Positions 1-8,316 of a stretch of DNA of 64,000 nucleotides are shown one piece after another (within the stretch, counting starts at the first letter, position 1; each line of letters opens with the position of its first letter). A model generated the notes under the pieces. It was given only the letters and a program-made list of their open reading frames with translations, ran no database searches and was not told the DNA's origin. Both the position numbers and the translations under genes were made by a program. Source of the DNA: Labilithrix sp. Its GTDB lineage: Bacteria > Myxococcota > Polyangia > Polyangiales > Polyangiaceae. Where the stretch lies: NCBI GenBank assembly GCA_028287035.1, contig JAQBQL010000133.1, forward strand, positions 17,731 to 81,730. Reading direction: 5' to 3'.

Positions 1-217
1 TCGCCTCGAGGACGTCGAGCTCGTCCGCATCGGGCGGGAGGAGCGCCGACTCGCCCTCGAGCACCTCGATGTGGCACGTCGCGCAGCTCGCGCTCCGGCA
101 CGAGAACGGGATGGGAGCCTCGTGATCGTCGCAGAGGTCGGCGATGGAGCCGCCGTTCGGCGCCTCGACCGTCTTCTTGATGGAACCGTCTGCGGACTCG
201 AAGGTGACCGTGGGCAT
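1..217 (-). CDS. 2Fe-2S ferredoxin, C-terminus cut by window edge
   Basis: Starts at ATG 217-215 and runs off the left edge; 72 residues are visible. The plant/vertebrate-type 2Fe-2S cluster loop is clear: Cys40, Cys45 and Cys48 in C-x4-C-x2-C spacing (CRSASCATC), preceded by the usual beta-grasp N-terminus and followed by an acidic stretch (LPPDADELDVLE), as in adrenodoxin-like and isc-type ferredoxins. The fourth Cys ligand lies beyond the edge. It is expected to be a small soluble cytoplasmic electron carrier. The partner is unknown because the downstream genes are not visible. Confidence 0.85.
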   Translation of the reverse strand, partial: MPTVTFESADGSIKKTVEAPNGGSIADLCDDHEAPIPFSCRSASCATCHIEVLEGESALLPPDADELDVLEA

Positions 218-282
218 GGCGGCGCCTATCTAGCCTCTCGGCGCGTGCCACGGCAAGTCGGACGCGCGCGAGGCCACGTTGC

Positions 283-1533
283 TCAGACGCGCTCGAGCAG
301 GAGCGCATGCTCGGCACGCGGCCGGTCTCCGAACGCCGCCGCGGTCGGCGCATGGAAGTGCGGCCGCGCCTGCGACGCGCGCGCCACGGGCTCGAAGCTC
401 CGAACGCGCTCGGCGGCGGCGCGCACCATCTCGTCGGCACGGAGCGCCCGCGGCGGCTCTCCGCGGGGCCCGCGACCGGTGGCCGAGTCCGCGATGAGCA
501 GGACCACCGAGGCGCCGCGCCGGGTGACGCGTGCGAGCGCCCGGAAGAACCTCTCGAGCTCGCGTTCCCAGCTCGCGCGCGCCTCGTCCGGCGTCAGGCG
601 CTCGTAGTTGCGGCGCGCGCCGAGCTCGTCCTTCGCGAACCGCCGGGTGTCGAGCCCGAGCCAGCGCATGCGCAGCTCGTGGTGCGCCAGGTAGTCGTAG
701 GTCGCGACGTAGGGCGGCGACGTGATGACGACGTCGACGGAGGCCTCGTCCAGCTTCGTGAGCTGCGCGGCGTCGTCGAGCACGACGCGCGCCCGCGGGT
801 AGGGCTGCGGGAGGAGCTCCGCGAAGGCGACGAAGCGTTCCGCGAGCTCCTCGGTCTTCTTCACGAACAGCCGCGCCGGAAAGCCCGCGCTGATGCGCTT
901 CTCGAGCTGCTCCTCGGACGTGTCGCCCTTCTTGGCGCTCATCTTCACGAGGATCGACGAGAACACCAGCCACAGGTCGGGGCGCGCCTCGGGCGGTGCC
1001 TTCTCGATGCCGGCGCGGATGCCGTCGACCTCGAGGAGCACGTGCGGCGCGAAGGACGAGACGTCCTCCTGCGGGAGCCGGCGCGACGCGCCCTGCTTCG
1101 CCTTGCGGCGCGCGTCGGCGAAGGCGGCCACGTCCTCCGCGGCCTTCAGCAGCGCCGCGATCGCCTCGGGCTTGCGCGGGTAGGTCTTCGCGCGTGCCAG
1201 CATGACGGCGAGCGGGTTCAGATCGGTGCCGATCGCGTCGCGCCCTGCGAGCATCGCCTCGACCAGCACCGTGCCGGAGCCGCAGAACGGATCGAGCACG
1301 ACGCCGTGATCGGGCGCGAACGCCTCGACGAGGCGCCGCACGGTCACGGGATGCGCGCGCGCCGGGTAGGCATGGAAGCCATGCACGTGGGCGCGATCGG
1401 GGGCGTTCGCGTCGCCGGTGGGCTCGACGTCGACCGCCTCGGCGAGGAGCTCGCTCGCGCGCTCGTCGCCGCCGCGATCGATCTCGCCGCCGACGTTGGT
1501 GAGGGAGCGGCGTCGCCGGATGGGCTCGTTCAT
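283..1533 (-). CDS. DNA methyltransferase (N4-cytosine/N6-adenine type)
   Basis: 416 residues. The SAM-binding motif I reads DPFCGSG (residues 81-87) and the catalytic motif IV reads TSPPY (271-275), the signature of amino-methyltransferases acting on cytosine N4 or adenine N6. The region between them could hold a target-recognition segment. No restriction endonuclease is visible nearby, so this may be an orphan (regulatory or epigenetic) methyltransferase. The same fold is also used by Trm11-like RNA methyltransferases, which cannot be excluded. The ATG overlaps the TGA of the upstream zinc-ribbon gene (ATGA), so the two are translationally coupled. Confidence 0.8.
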   Translation of the reverse strand: MNEPIRRRRSLTNVGGEIDRGGDERASELLAEAVDVEPTGDANAPDRAHVHGFHAYPARAHPVTVRRLVEAFAPDHGVVLDPFCGSGTVLVEAMLAGRDAIGTDLNPLAVMLARAKTYPRKPEAIAALLKAAEDVAAFADARRKAKQGASRRLPQEDVSSFAPHVLLEVDGIRAGIEKAPPEARPDLWLVFSSILVKMSAKKGDTSEEQLEKRISAGFPARLFVKKTEELAERFVAFAELLPQPYPRARVVLDDAAQLTKLDEASVDVVITSPPYVATYDYLAHHELRMRWLGLDTRRFAKDELGARRNYERLTPDEARASWERELERFFRALARVTRRGASVVLLIADSATGRGPRGEPPRALRADEMVRAAAERVRSFEPVARASQARPHFHAPTAAAFGDRPRAEHALLLERV

Positions 1534-2360
1534 CGACGTGACCGGGTGGGGAAGGGGTTGGAGAGGACGGCGTGCTCCTCGGCGACCAGCTCGGCCTGCT
1601 CGCCCGCGGCGCGTTCGGAGTGGGCGTCCTGCTCGAGCGCGCGGAAACGCTCCTCGTCGCTCGCGTCGACGCGGAGGCGGGGAGCGTCATCGCTGGTCAC
1701 GCTGTAGCGGACCTCGGCGTCGTCGCCGACGTCGATGCGGGTGCGATCGTGGACGGTGAGCCGCGTGAGCAGCGCGTCGGCCTGCGCGGGCTCGATCTCG
1801 AGCCGACGCGCCAGCTCGGGGACGGTGACGCCCTGCTTCGCCTGCTTCGTGATCTCCTCGGCGGCGGCGAGCCATGCGCGCTCCTCCGCCTCGCGCGCGC
1901 CCTCCTGCGCCTCGGCGGCACGGCCGCGGGCCCGCACGGCGAGGATCAACGGCGCGACGCTCGCCGCGAGCAGCAGCAGCTTGAGCACGATCGCCGCGGG
2001 CCAGAGCGACAGCGTGAGGAGCGTGAAGATGGCCGCCTGCAGCGCGAAGGCAACGGTGCTCGCACGCGCGCGGCGCGACCGTGAGAGCGAGGCCTTCGCC
2101 TCACGCAGCGGCTGCGCGGCGTCGGGACCTCCCGCGCCGGTCGGCACGCGCGGACCCCCGCACACGCCGCACGCGAACGAGGGAAGGGCGGCGGCGGAGC
2201 CACGGGCCGACGAACGGCGCGGCGTCGCCCGCGCGATCGACCCGCAGTGCGGGCAACGGTTGTTCTCGCCGCTCGCGAACCCGCACGACGTGCAGGTGCC
2301 GTTCACGACGGTCCCTCGCCCGCAGGCGGAGCACGTGGGCGGCGAGGAGGTCACGGCCAT
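1530..2360 (-). CDS. Zinc-ribbon membrane protein, function unknown
   Basis: 276 residues. The N-terminus has three Cys pairs typical of zinc ribbons: CSAC and CTSC (residues about 9-26), CPHC (36-39) and CGVC (64-67). Two adjacent hydrophobic helices follow (about 104-145), then a charged Ala/Glu-rich, probably coiled-coil segment, then a winged-helix-like stretch (TVPELARRLEIEPAQADALLTRL, here abbreviated to its role as an HTH-like helix pair). It is probably a membrane-anchored protein with a cytoplasmic regulatory tail. It lies just upstream of, and overlaps by 4 nt, the methyltransferase gene. No family name can be given with confidence. Confidence 0.72.
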   Translation of the reverse strand: MAVTSSPPTCSACGRGTVVNGTCTSCGFASGENNRCPHCGSIARATPRRSSARGSAAALPSFACGVCGGPRVPTGAGGPDAAQPLREAKASLSRSRRARASTVAFALQAAIFTLLTLSLWPAAIVLKLLLLAASVAPLILAVRARGRAAEAQEGAREAEERAWLAAAEEITKQAKQGVTVPELARRLEIEPAQADALLTRLTVHDRTRIDVGDDAEVRYSVTSDDAPRLRVDASDEERFRALEQDAHSERAAGEQAELVAEEHAVLSNPFPTRSRR

Positions 2361-2396
2361 GACGCCGTGAACCTACTCGACCTTCGCGCCGGCGTG

Positions 2397-2422
2397 TTGC
2401 GCTCGCGTCTTGCGCTCGCGTC
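2397..2422. repeat. 13-bp tandem direct repeat (two copies)
   Basis: Two exact consecutive copies of TTGCGCTCGCGTC lie between the 3' end of lolA and the start of the zinc-ribbon gene. Length and position suggest slippage in the short intergenic region. No function is visible. Confidence 0.6.
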
Positions 2423-2423
2423 T

Positions 2424-3116
2424 TCAGGGATGAACGATGGAGGTGCCCGGCGGGGGGACGAACTTGAAGCGACCTTCGGGGACCGGCTCGTTGACCTTCG
2501 GGTTCTCGAAGTCGAAGCGGTTGCGGTTGCCCTGGCCGTCGACGATGAGCACGCGCCGCACCTGCGAGGTCGCCGCGTCGACGTAGAAGAGGACCTTCTG
2601 GTAGGCCGGCGAGGCGGTCTTCGGGGTGCCGACGAGCACCTGGCCGCCCGGGAAGCTCATGGCGGCGCCCTCGTAGAGCTCGAAATTGAACGTGTCGGCG
2701 AGCTTGCCGCCGCCGACCAGGAACGACAGGGCCGCGGGGTACTGCGACTTGTCGACGTTCTGCTCGAACATCTGCTTGTTCGCCGCCTCGTAGACCTTGA
2801 GGACCTGACCGTCCGACACGACGCGGTTGTCCTTCGGCTCCGAGTACTCCCAGTGCATCTTGCCGGGCTTCGCGAACGTGACGCGGCCCTTCGACTGCTT
2901 CTTCACGTTGTGGCTCTTCACGAAGAACTCCTGCGTGAAGTCGCTCGAGAAGGAGGTCGTCTTGTCGTAGAAGGCCTGCACCTTGCCGAGGACGGCCTGC
3001 GCCTGCGCCGGTGCCAGCGCGGTCGCGGCCGCCTGAGCGGGAGCGTCGGTGGCGATGAAGGGGACGCCCGCGACGAGGAGACCGGCGAAGACCAGGGACG
3101 TGAGGCGGCGGTTCAT
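2424..3116 (-). CDS. lolA: Outer-membrane lipoprotein carrier protein LolA
   Basis: 230 residues, a normal length for periplasmic LolA. It has a Sec signal peptide (positive start, hydrophobic core, cleavage near residue 27). The mature part shows the LolA beta-sheet signature: FSSDFTQEFF, then KGRVTFAKPGKMHWEY, then SDGQVLKVYE. LolA accepts lipoproteins from the LolCDE transporter in the inner membrane and passes them to the outer membrane, consistent with the many lipoproteins in this window. It lies about 97 nt downstream of ruvC on the same strand and may be co-transcribed with yebC-ruvC. Confidence 0.92.
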   Translation of the reverse strand: MNRRLTSLVFAGLLVAGVPFIATDAPAQAAATALAPAQAQAVLGKVQAFYDKTTSFSSDFTQEFFVKSHNVKKQSKGRVTFAKPGKMHWEYSEPKDNRVVSDGQVLKVYEAANKQMFEQNVDKSQYPAALSFLVGGGKLADTFNFELYEGAAMSFPGGQVLVGTPKTASPAYQKVLFYVDAATSQVRRVLIVDGQGNRNRFDFENPKVNEPVPEGRFKFVPPPGTSIVHP

Positions 3117-3213
3117 GAGCTCTCCGAGGGGGACGGCAACGGGCCTACCCGTCTGACGTAGGACCCCGGTGCAATATTGCCGCCCTCGTCCGGCCGCAAG
3201 CTTCTCGGGCTGT

Positions 3214-3744
3214 TCAGCGCGGCCGTGGGCGGCCGGCGCCGCCGCTGATCGGGACCCGGGCGCCCGGGAGCGCCCGGCCCTGCAGATGCGTCACAGCGAT
3301 CGCGAGGGCGTCGGCGGCGTCCGACGGTGGGGCCGTCGCCAGGCCGAGGATGACCCGGATCATCTGGGCCACCTGCGTCTTGTCGGCGCGCCCGGTGCCC
3401 GCGACCGACAGCTTCACGCGGGCCGGCGGGTACTCGTAGACGCAGAGGCCGGCGCGCGCGCAGACGAGGAGCCCGACCCCGCGCGCGTGTCCCAGCTTGC
3501 CGGCGGACGATGCGTTCTTCGCGAAGAACATCGACTCGATGCTCGCCTCGAGCGGGGTGAACCGACCGAGCACGTCGGCGAGCGCGCTCTCGATGGCGAC
3601 GAGCCGGTCGCCGAGGGCCCCCTCGTCGGTGACGCTCACGACGCCGTGCGCGATGTGATGCATGCGCGCGCCGATGCGACGCACCACGCCCCACCCGAAG
3701 TGGCGCGTGCCGGGATCGAGGCCCAGCACGGTGACGTCACTCAC
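3214..3744 (-). CDS. ruvC: Holliday junction resolvase RuvC
   Basis: 176 residues. All four acidic catalytic positions are present: Asp10 in LGLDPGT, Glu70 in ASIESMFF, and Asp142 and Asp145 in SDAADALAIA, followed by the conserved His153. RuvC is a dimeric RNase H-fold endonuclease that cuts Holliday junctions symmetrically with RuvAB. The C-terminus is Pro/Arg-rich and divergent. The ATG overlaps the yebC stop (ATGA), the common yebC-ruvC arrangement. ruvA and ruvB are not in this window. Confidence 0.96.
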   Translation of the reverse strand: MSDVTVLGLDPGTRHFGWGVVRRIGARMHHIAHGVVSVTDEGALGDRLVAIESALADVLGRFTPLEASIESMFFAKNASSAGKLGHARGVGLLVCARAGLCVYEYPPARVKLSVAGTGRADKTQVAQMIRVILGLATAPPSDAADALAIAVTHLQGRALPGARVPISGGAGRPRPR

Positions 3745-4487
3745 GAGATCTTCGCGAGCTCCTCGTCGCTGACGTCGAAGTCCGCGTACACGTGTGCGAC
3801 GTCGTCGTGGTCGTCGAGCACCTCGGCGAGGTTCAGCAGCACCTCCGCGTCACGCCCGGAGACGAGCTTCTTGTTCTTCGGGACGAACGCGAGCTGCGAC
3901 TCCTTGACCGCGATCTTCGCGGCCTCGAGCGCGTCGAGGACGGTGCCGAGCGCCTCGGGCGGGGTGGTGACCGTCCACGTCTCGCCGTCGTCCACGTAGT
4001 CCTCGGCGCCCGAGCCGACCGCGACCTCCATGAGCTGGTCCTCGTTGGCCGACGCCTTCTCGAGGATGACGAGGCCCTTGCGATCGAAGCCCCACGCGGC
4101 CACCCCGGCGCCGCCCAGGTTGCCGTTGTTCTTCTCGAAGATCTTCCGGAGCTCGGCGACGGTGCGGTTCCGGTTGTCGGTCGCGCCCTCCACCATGAAG
4201 AGGATGCCGCCCGGGCCCGTGCCCTCGTAGACGACGTCCTCGAAGCTCGTGCCTTCCATCTCGCCGGCGCCGCGCTTCACCGCGTTCTTGATGGTGTCGC
4301 CCGGCATCGACTGCGCCTTCGCGTCGGCGATGGCTTTGCGGAGGCGGGCGTTGTTGCTCGGGTCACCGCCGCCCATGCGAGCGGCGACGTTGAGCTCCTT
4401 GATCAACTTCGTGAAGAGCTTCCCGCGCTTGGCGTCGGTCGCGCCCTTCTTGCGCTTGATCGTCGCCCACTTCGAATGCCCGCTCAT
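3741..4487 (-). CDS. yebC: YebC/PmpR family regulatory protein
   Basis: 248 residues, full length for the family. It opens with the diagnostic MSGHSKWATIKRKK and KRGKLFTKLIKE, followed by DPSNNARLRKAI and the mid-region YEGTGPGG. YebC-type proteins were described as DNA-binding regulators; related proteins also help ribosomes through proline-rich stretches. It is the first gene of the minus-strand group yebC-ruvC(-lolA), with a 4-nt overlap into ruvC. Confidence 0.97.
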   Translation of the reverse strand: MSGHSKWATIKRKKGATDAKRGKLFTKLIKELNVAARMGGGDPSNNARLRKAIADAKAQSMPGDTIKNAVKRGAGEMEGTSFEDVVYEGTGPGGILFMVEGATDNRNRTVAELRKIFEKNNGNLGGAGVAAWGFDRKGLVILEKASANEDQLMEVAVGSGAEDYVDDGETWTVTTPPEALGTVLDALEAAKIAVKESQLAFVPKNKKLVSGRDAEVLLNLAEVLDDHDDVAHVYADFDVSDEELAKIS

Positions 4488-4539
4488 CGCGGTCCACCCT
4501 ATTCAAAGGCGCACTCGCGCGCAAGCTGCCGCACAGCCC

Positions 4540-7500
4540 TCACGGCGCGGGAGGCTTGACGCGCAGGGAGGCGCGGAAGCCGTCGTCGGCGCGGTGCGTC
4601 TCGGTGACGAACGCGTCGTACTTGTCCTGGGGGACGGTGCCGGTCGACACGTCGAGGGTGAAGTCCTCCTCGACCGTGTTGCCGGAGACGGAGATCGTCC
4701 GCGACGCGCTCATGAGCGGTCCCTTGCCATCGAAGGGTCCGGGGAGGCGCAGGAACGACGCCCGCGGCGGGAGCTCGACGCGCCGGCGCATGTGGTACTG
4801 CGAGGCGTGGTTGATCGCGAGCGCGCTCTCGCGCGATCCCTGCGTCGCGTACGTCGCGCTGAGGGACGTCGTGTACGGCCGCGGGAAGACGTAGTGCACG
4901 GGGTCGAGGCCGGGCAGCACCCACGTGCGCGTCCCGACCTTGATGCCCTCGACCTGCGCGTAGGCCGGAGCGGTGAGCTCGGCGCGGATCGCGACCTGCC
5001 AGCTTCCCTCGGTCGACGACAGCTCCACCTTCTCGACGGTGGCGAAGGGGACCCACGCGAGCGCGATGCCGCGCAGCGCCCGCTGACGCTCGTTGCCGAC
5101 GAGGCGCACGAGGGCCTCCGCGAGGTCCTGCGCGGACCGGCCACGGAGGAGCACGGTGAGGGAGCCCTTGGCGTTGCCCTCGTCATCGATGACGAGCCGC
5201 TCGTCGATCTCGTCGCGCTCGCCGTCACCGCCGAGGTTCGGGAGCGGCCCGATGCGGCCGGTGTCGCGGAGGGCCTGGCGACCACGCAGCTCCGGTGAGA
5301 TCCGCCCGGCGGGCAGCGGAGGGCCCGGCACGTCGGCGTCGATCCACACGTCTTCCATGACGCCCGGGTCCTTCGCGGAGGGCACGTGCGCCACCGCGAG
5401 CGGGTGCATGAAGCGACCGAAGTGCGGAGGGAAGGAGGGGCTGTCCGAGAACGGGTCGTTCTCGGCGACGACGATGTCGGTGTGGATCCCGAGCTCGCGG
5501 AGCGCGCGCACCACGAGCCACGTGCGGCTGCCTTCGTGGGTCGCGAGCATGGTGCGAGCGGTCGTCTGCCCGCCGGCGCGGCCGAGGTCCATGTCGGCGA
5601 GGAGGATGCCCGAGGCCTCCTTCACGGCCTGACCGGAGGCGGCGACCACCTTGTCGACGAGCGCGCGCGACGGGCCACACGGCTTGCCGTCGCACACGTC
5701 GAGGGCGCGCGCCCAGGCCGTGACCTCGGGGCTGTCGGCATCGAGCGCCGCGACGGTCTCGCGGAGCCCGCGGCCGACGTCTTCCCAGGTCGTCGTGGAG
5801 ATGCTGACGCCCACGTTCCGATCCATCTTCGGCACGCCGTACTCGACGCGCCGGACCGACCGGTCCTTCATCCGCCACGTGAGGACGCGCTTGCCCTGCT
5901 CGGTGCGCTCCTCGGCCTTGCCGAGCATCGGGTGGCTCCACACCGAGGCGGTGAGGCCCGGCGGAAGGCGGAACTCGATCGACGCGTCGCGGACGGCGGT
6001 GCGCTCGGGCAGCAGATCCGGGGTGTCGATGCCCATGTTGCCCATCTCGCCGGGGATGCCCCAGCCCTCGTAGATCGCCTCGACGGCGTCGCCCGCCTCG
6101 AGCTGCGAGAGGTCGGCGTGCGATTGCGCGGCCCGCGGCGTAGCGTCGGGCAGGAGGATGCGGCCGTCCTTCTTGAGGATGCGGCGGCGGAGGATGCGGA
6201 TGGTGTCGCGCCCGTAGACGAGCGGCGAGCTCGCCTCGGCGTTCGACTCCACGTCGGTGGTGCCCATCACGCGTCGCACGTCGAGCATCGTGAAGTGCGT
6301 GAGGCCGTTCGGCTCGACGTCGTAACGCTCCTGGTGCGCGAGGATCGCCGTCGCCGCGTTCGCGAGGAGCGGTCCGGTCTTGTCGTCGTTCGCGACGCGC
6401 TCGGCGATGCCCTCGAACGGCGCGATGGGATCGTCCCCGGCGGCGCGGAGGAGGCTCGGCAGCGCGCCTGGCGCGTCGCGTGCGATGGTCGCGAAGCGAA
6501 GGAGATCGGGCGTCGCTGCCTTGCCCTTGACCGCGAACATGGTGCCGATCTGACGGTCGCCCGGGTTCATCCGGTCCTGGAGCGCGCTGGCGAGCTGGAG
6601 GTTGCCGACCTCGAGGGCGTCGCGTGTCGAGAGCGACAGGTACAGCTGCGGAGCGCCGGCGAGAGCGCGCAGCCGCTGCAGCTCGAGCTCGGCGCCGTTG
6701 CGATCACCGACCGTGAGCTTCGCGTTGTAGCAGGCGAGGCTCGTGCGATCGCCGGCGGCGCGGGCGTCGCAGTCGAAGGCCTCGTTCTCGCGTCCGGTTC
6801 GCTCGAAGGCGAGCCGCTCGATGCCGCGGAGCAAGGTGGTGCCGTCGATGGCAGACTTCGCGCGGTCGTACGAGCTGCGCGCGCGGTCGTAGAGGTGCTC
6901 GCGCCCGGCGGCCACCGCGTCGAACGCGTCGAGCAGCGCCGGCGTCGTCTTGCCGGATTTCCCCTTGGCGCGTGTCTTGTCGAGATCGTTGAGCGCCTCG
7001 ATGTTCGACTCGGCGCGTCCGACGCGGACGCCCGCGAGGACGGCGTGCTCGACGATGGCCTCCCAGGAGGCGGGCCACGTCTCGAGCACGCGCTCGTACG
7101 CGGTGCGCGCACGCTCGCTGCTCTTCACGCCCGGCAGATCGCGGGCGAGCCGGACCGCGCGCGCGTAGGCGAGGAGGAGCTCGGGCGGCGCGTCGGTCCG
7201 CGCGACCTGTCCGTGCAGCAGGTTCTCGGCGGTGCGGCTCTCGCGGGCCGCGAGCGCGCCGAGGGCGGCGGCGAGACGGTCGTCGTCGGACTTCGGGGCG
7301 GGGGTGGCCTGCGCGATGGCGCGCTTGATCGCGACGTTGGCCTTCGCGCCGGCGACGGGCGCGTGCGAGCGGAGCGGCTTGCCGTCCTCGTCCCACACGC
7401 CGAGCTGGACCGTCTCGAAGTCGGAGTCCATGCCGACGCGCGCCACGACGCGCAGCGTGCCGGCGCTCGCCGCCTCGATCGTCGCGAAGCGCGAGACCGG

Positions 7501-8316
7501 ACCCTGGCCGAGCGCGTTGGACCGCTCGACCGCGAGCTGGCCTCCGGCGCGGACCACCGCCGCGCTGTTCGTGCGGATCGCGACGCCGAGCCAGCCGGCC
7601 TTCGGGACGTCGACGTCGACGACCACGTCGCGAACGCCGTGCGCATTGAGCTGCGCGTAGAGCGGCAGATGGCACCCGAGCGCCGTGACCTGTCCCGGCG
7701 CGAGCCTCGGCAGGAACGGTCCCGGGCCCTTCACCTCGGCGGGCGCCGGGGTCCCGGGCACGTCGACGGTGGTGGGCTCGCCCGCGGTGCTCACGGGCGT
7801 GTAGCTGATCGGACCGACGACGCTCGCGCTGCGCACGCACCCGGTGCGCACGCGGAGGGCATCGGCGTTCGCGGCGTCCCCGCGGCGCTCCGCGAGGGCG
7901 AGGCGTGCCTCGGCGACGAGCGCGGCCGCGAACGGTCCCTCGGCGTGCTCCTGCACGCGCGCGAGGCGTGCGTCGAGCGACGGCTTCAGCGCCGATGGCG
8001 GCACGCGGTCGGCGAGGGCGCTCGAGGTGCCGACGTCGCTGAACGCCGACACGCTGCGATGCACGAGCGCGTCGAGCGCCGCCATCGCGACGGGGATCGA
8101 CTCGGGATCGTCGGGCGACGTCGCGGCGTTGTCGAGCGCGCGCACGTAGAGGTCGACCGCCTTCACCTGGTCGCCGGTCGCCTCCTCGCGGAAGGCGACG
8201 GCGAGGGGACCGGTCAGCTTGCCCTGCGCGTGCGGGGACTTCACGCGGTCGCCGTCACCACACGCGGCGAGCGCCGCGAGGGCCGACGCGACGAGAGCGA
8301 GACGCAGAGCTTTCAC
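4540..8316 (-). CDS. DUF3857/transglutaminase-like giant lipoprotein, probable pseudoenzyme
   Basis: 1258 residues. Lipoprotein signal peptide with lipobox LAAC (Cys19). A long helical, TPR-like region is followed by a DUF3857-type beta domain (about 680-860, YGRDTIRILRRRILKKDG) and a transglutaminase-like domain (about 900-1010). Against its upstream neighbour, the nucleophile position (GDCDDK there) reads HEGSRT here, so the catalytic Cys is missing. The His (FMHPLAVAHV) and Asp (WIDADVPG) regions remain. A beta-rich C-terminus follows. It is coupled to the upstream paralogue by an ATGA overlap. It probably acts at the envelope as a structural or binding partner rather than an enzyme. Confidence 0.85.
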   Translation of the reverse strand: MKALRLALVASALAALAACGDGDRVKSPHAQGKLTGPLAVAFREEATGDQVKAVDLYVRALDNAATSPDDPESIPVAMAALDALVHRSVSAFSDVGTSSALADRVPPSALKPSLDARLARVQEHAEGPFAAALVAEARLALAERRGDAANADALRVRTGCVRSASVVGPISYTPVSTAGEPTTVDVPGTPAPAEVKGPGPFLPRLAPGQVTALGCHLPLYAQLNAHGVRDVVVDVDVPKAGWLGVAIRTNSAAVVRAGGQLAVERSNALGQGPVSRFATIEAASAGTLRVVARVGMDSDFETVQLGVWDEDGKPLRSHAPVAGAKANVAIKRAIAQATPAPKSDDDRLAAALGALAARESRTAENLLHGQVARTDAPPELLLAYARAVRLARDLPGVKSSERARTAYERVLETWPASWEAIVEHAVLAGVRVGRAESNIEALNDLDKTRAKGKSGKTTPALLDAFDAVAAGREHLYDRARSSYDRAKSAIDGTTLLRGIERLAFERTGRENEAFDCDARAAGDRTSLACYNAKLTVGDRNGAELELQRLRALAGAPQLYLSLSTRDALEVGNLQLASALQDRMNPGDRQIGTMFAVKGKAATPDLLRFATIARDAPGALPSLLRAAGDDPIAPFEGIAERVANDDKTGPLLANAATAILAHQERYDVEPNGLTHFTMLDVRRVMGTTDVESNAEASSPLVYGRDTIRILRRRILKKDGRILLPDATPRAAQSHADLSQLEAGDAVEAIYEGWGIPGEMGNMGIDTPDLLPERTAVRDASIEFRLPPGLTASVWSHPMLGKAEERTEQGKRVLTWRMKDRSVRRVEYGVPKMDRNVGVSISTTTWEDVGRGLRETVAALDADSPEVTAWARALDVCDGKPCGPSRALVDKVVAASGQAVKEASGILLADMDLGRAGGQTTARTMLATHEGSRTWLVVRALRELGIHTDIVVAENDPFSDSPSFPPHFGRFMHPLAVAHVPSAKDPGVMEDVWIDADVPGPPLPAGRISPELRGRQALRDTGRIGPLPNLGGDGERDEIDERLVIDDEGNAKGSLTVLLRGRSAQDLAEALVRLVGNERQRALRGIALAWVPFATVEKVELSSTEGSWQVAIRAELTAPAYAQVEGIKVGTRTWVLPGLDPVHYVFPRPYTTSLSATYATQGSRESALAINHASQYHMRRRVELPPRASFLRLPGPFDGKGPLMSASRTISVSGNTVEEDFTLDVSTGTVPQDKYDAFVTETHRADDGFRASLRVKPPAP